Below, piece after piece: positions 4,559-5,944 of a DNA stretch of 5,944 bases (its first letter is position 1; the number at the start of each line of letters is the position of its first letter). The stretch spans positions 1 to 5,944 of the forward strand of contig JAEWZA010000417.1 of assembly GCA_023395575.1 (NCBI GenBank), given 5' to 3'. The position numbers and the translations under genes were made by a program. The DNA is from Bacillota bacterium. Its GTDB lineage: Bacteria > Bacillota > Clostridia > Acetivibrionales > DSM-1351. The notes under the pieces were generated by a model, which saw only the letters and a program-made list of their open reading frames with translations, was not told where the DNA came from and did no database searches.

Positions 4559-5944
4559 ATGAGTTTTGGTTTTCTGCAAGTAACTGCAAAGGGAAGAGCT
4601 CTTTTGGCAAGAGCTCAAATTGGTACTGCTACAATAAATTTTACCCATATCAAAATGGGTAACGGAGAAATGAGCGGTCAAGTTGTTGATGACATGACAG
4701 CTTTGATAAGTTTAAAAAAAGAATTGGATGTTACTGACTTAGTTTTAGTGTCTAGTCAACAAGCAAAAGTGCAATCTGTATTTACTAATCAAGGACTTTC
4801 TACAGGTTTTTATTGGCGTGAAGTTGGAGTTTTTGCAACAGATCCTGATGATAATACAAAAGAAATTATGTATTGTTATGGAAATGCAGGAGCTCTTGCG
4901 GATTATATTCCTGCAGAGGGTTCTCAAATTTTAGAGAGAGTAATAAGCATACTAACCATCATTAGCAATGCCCAAAGTGTTACTGCTACGATTGATGAAT
5001 CTCTTGTTTATTCACTAAAGTCTGAAACAGATGCTCATGTAAATAATGCAGCCTTGCATCTTGCAGCTAATATTCCACTAACTAATTACGCCTTACCGTC
5101 TACCGGTGGAGCTATAGCTGCAACAGACACCGTAAATGGGGCAATAGGAAAATTAGAATATAATGCGAATGAGCGCAAAGCTGATTATGTAAGACAACCA
5201 GGCTATGGTGTTACATCAGGAAGTGCCAATACATATACAATTACATTGAGTCCTGCACCGACTTCTTATGTGGATGGCATGGGCATAGTAGTAAAAATAA
5301 ATGCAGCTAACACTGGAGCAGCTACAATAAATGTAAACAGTCTTGGAGCTGTTAGTATAGTAGACAGCAAAGGAAGAACCTTAACAGCTGATAAACTAAA
5401 AATAAACTGTACATATTCACTCAAATACAACTCCACACTGCCCGCTTTTATATTACAGGGTGAAGGAGGTGATTTAGCTAGACTCCCAAACAAAATTAAA
5501 TATGGTAATTTCCCTAATGGTAATAGTAGTGAAGTATGGGTTCCATCGAGTTATTCAAATAATACTATTGATAATAATACTTTAATTAATACAGGATTAG
5601 GAGGCAGTGTAACTAACCCAAATGTAAATCAAAGGTTAGGATTTGGGTCTGAGATTGGTAAGAAAATTTATATAAGAGCAAAAGTTAAAGTTACAAATTC
5701 TGATTGTTCAAGTGTTTCAATATATACCTCAGATGGCACAAATTTAATAAATGCTCAAGTCGTTTCTAGCCCAATTCAAAATCAAGAATATGTATTGTCT
5801 GGTATTTGCACTCAAATAGCAGAAAGTGCTTCACTATATTTATTCATAAGACATACTTATGCTAATGCTTCAATAGCAAATGGAAAATCATTGGTGATAA
5901 AAGAGGTAATGGCTTTTGATTTAACAGAAGCATATGGTGAATAT
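4559..5944 (+). CDS. Tail fibre protein (P2 gpH-like N-terminus, 3' truncated)
   Basis: Open for 462 codons with no stop before the window edge. ATG 4559 has AGGAGG (4542-4547) 11 bases upstream. Residues 1-~155 match the tail-collar/fibre N-terminal domain (DUF3751 type) that docks a fibre on the P2-like baseplate: FLQVTAKGRALLARAQIG (5-22), FTHIKMGNGE (28-37), then FYWREVGVFA (84-93). A linker follows with DAHVNNAALHL (158-168) and TDTVNGAIGKLEYN, phrases common in Gram-positive phage fibres. Residues ~210-304 form a beta module with TYTITLSPAPTSYVDGM, a TGAATINVNSLG stretch and a closing FILQGEGG, also common there. Residues 311-462 look like a jelly-roll carbohydrate-binding module: NKIKYGNFPNG at its start and VMAFDLTEAYGEY at the cut edge, where the family usually continues into a G-x-G-NEP motif. 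The last module probably binds the receptor. Position after gene I fits P2 gpH. The real C-terminus and any chaperone gene lie outside. Confidence 0.9.
   Translation, partial: MSFGFLQVTAKGRALLARAQIGTATINFTHIKMGNGEMSGQVVDDMTALISLKKELDVTDLVLVSSQQAKVQSVFTNQGLSTGFYWREVGVFATDPDDNTKEIMYCYGNAGALADYIPAEGSQILERVISILTIISNAQSVTATIDESLVYSLKSETDAHVNNAALHLAANIPLTNYALPSTGGAIAATDTVNGAIGKLEYNANERKADYVRQPGYGVTSGSANTYTITLSPAPTSYVDGMGIVVKINAANTGAATINVNSLGAVSIVDSKGRTLTADKLKINCTYSLKYNSTLPAFILQGEGGDLARLPNKIKYGNFPNGNSSEVWVPSSYSNNTIDNNTLINTGLGGSVTNPNVNQRLGFGSEIGKKIYIRAKVKVTNSDCSSVSIYTSDGTNLINAQVVSSPIQNQEYVLSGICTQIAESASLYLFIRHTYANASIANGKSLVIKEVMAFDLTEAYGEY
4596..4616 (+). repeat. Perfect inverted repeat in the first codons of the fibre gene
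   Basis: GAGCTCTT (4596-4603) and AAGAGCTC (4609-4616) are exact reverse complements separated by five bases, so the mRNA could form an 8-bp hairpin about 37 bases after the fibre start codon. The left arm is also part of a 10-base palindrome at 4594-4603. The bases encode a conserved-looking ALLARAQ stretch, so coding constraint alone may explain it. It has no trailing T-run and is not a terminator. Confidence 0.5.

Noticed and set aside
4122..4681. Cluster of overlapping short antisense frames opposite genes I and the fibre start
   Set aside because: Several overlap one another in different frames, their compositions look like noise, and they contradict the clear sense-strand genes.
5558..5581. 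Nine-base direct repeat AATAATACT in the fibre gene
   Set aside because: It reflects repeated Asn-Asn-Thr codons in AT-rich DNA; too short and too simple to be a recombination or attachment site.
1..5944. CRISPR array, tRNA, riboswitch, IS element or factor-independent terminator
   Set aside because: No spaced repeats, cloverleaf, transposase frame or stem followed by a T-run was seen; essentially all bases are inside tail genes.

Overview
The window is a slice of a P2-like contractile-tail (myovirus-type) morphogenesis operon. It most likely comes from a prophage, phage or phage-tail-like particle of a low-GC Gram-positive host. The host inference rests on AT-rich DNA, heavy use of AGA, ATA and TTA codons, strong GGAGG-type ribosome binding sites before almost every gene, and frequent TTG/GTG starts. 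A member of the Clostridia (Bacillota) is the best guess; no genus can be named from this sequence.

All genes are on the + strand and packed end to end, with gaps of at most 12 bases and overlaps of up to 11. No internal promoter, terminator, RNA gene, IS element or CRISPR array is visible, so this looks like one polycistronic late-gene transcript entering before base 1 and continuing past base 5944. Left to right: the C-terminal end of the tape measure protein (1-665); a short tail protein X (658-867, TTG start); the gpD-family baseplate hub (872-1786, TTG start); a 64-residue OB-fold protein resembling only the core of gpV (1786-1980); a gpU-like tail-completion protein with an unusual low-complexity C-terminal extension (1982-2563, GTG start); the gp25/gpW baseplate wedge protein (2576-2884); baseplate protein J (2874-3995); tail protein I (3992-4552); and a modular tail fibre (4559 to beyond the window), which stays open for 462 codons.

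By family, the tape measure sets tail length, X and D form the hub region under the tube, the V-like OB protein caps the hub, U closes the head-proximal end of the tail, W, J and I build the wedges that trigger sheath contraction, and the fibre binds the host surface. The gene set argues for a contractile tail rather than a siphovirus tail. The sheath, tube, head and lysis genes lie outside, so complete phage, defective prophage and tailocin cannot be told apart.

I did not find a clearly new biological system. The points most worth a second look are the minimal V-like protein with no spike, the displaced gpU-like gene with its extra tail, and the variable C-terminal module of the fibre.
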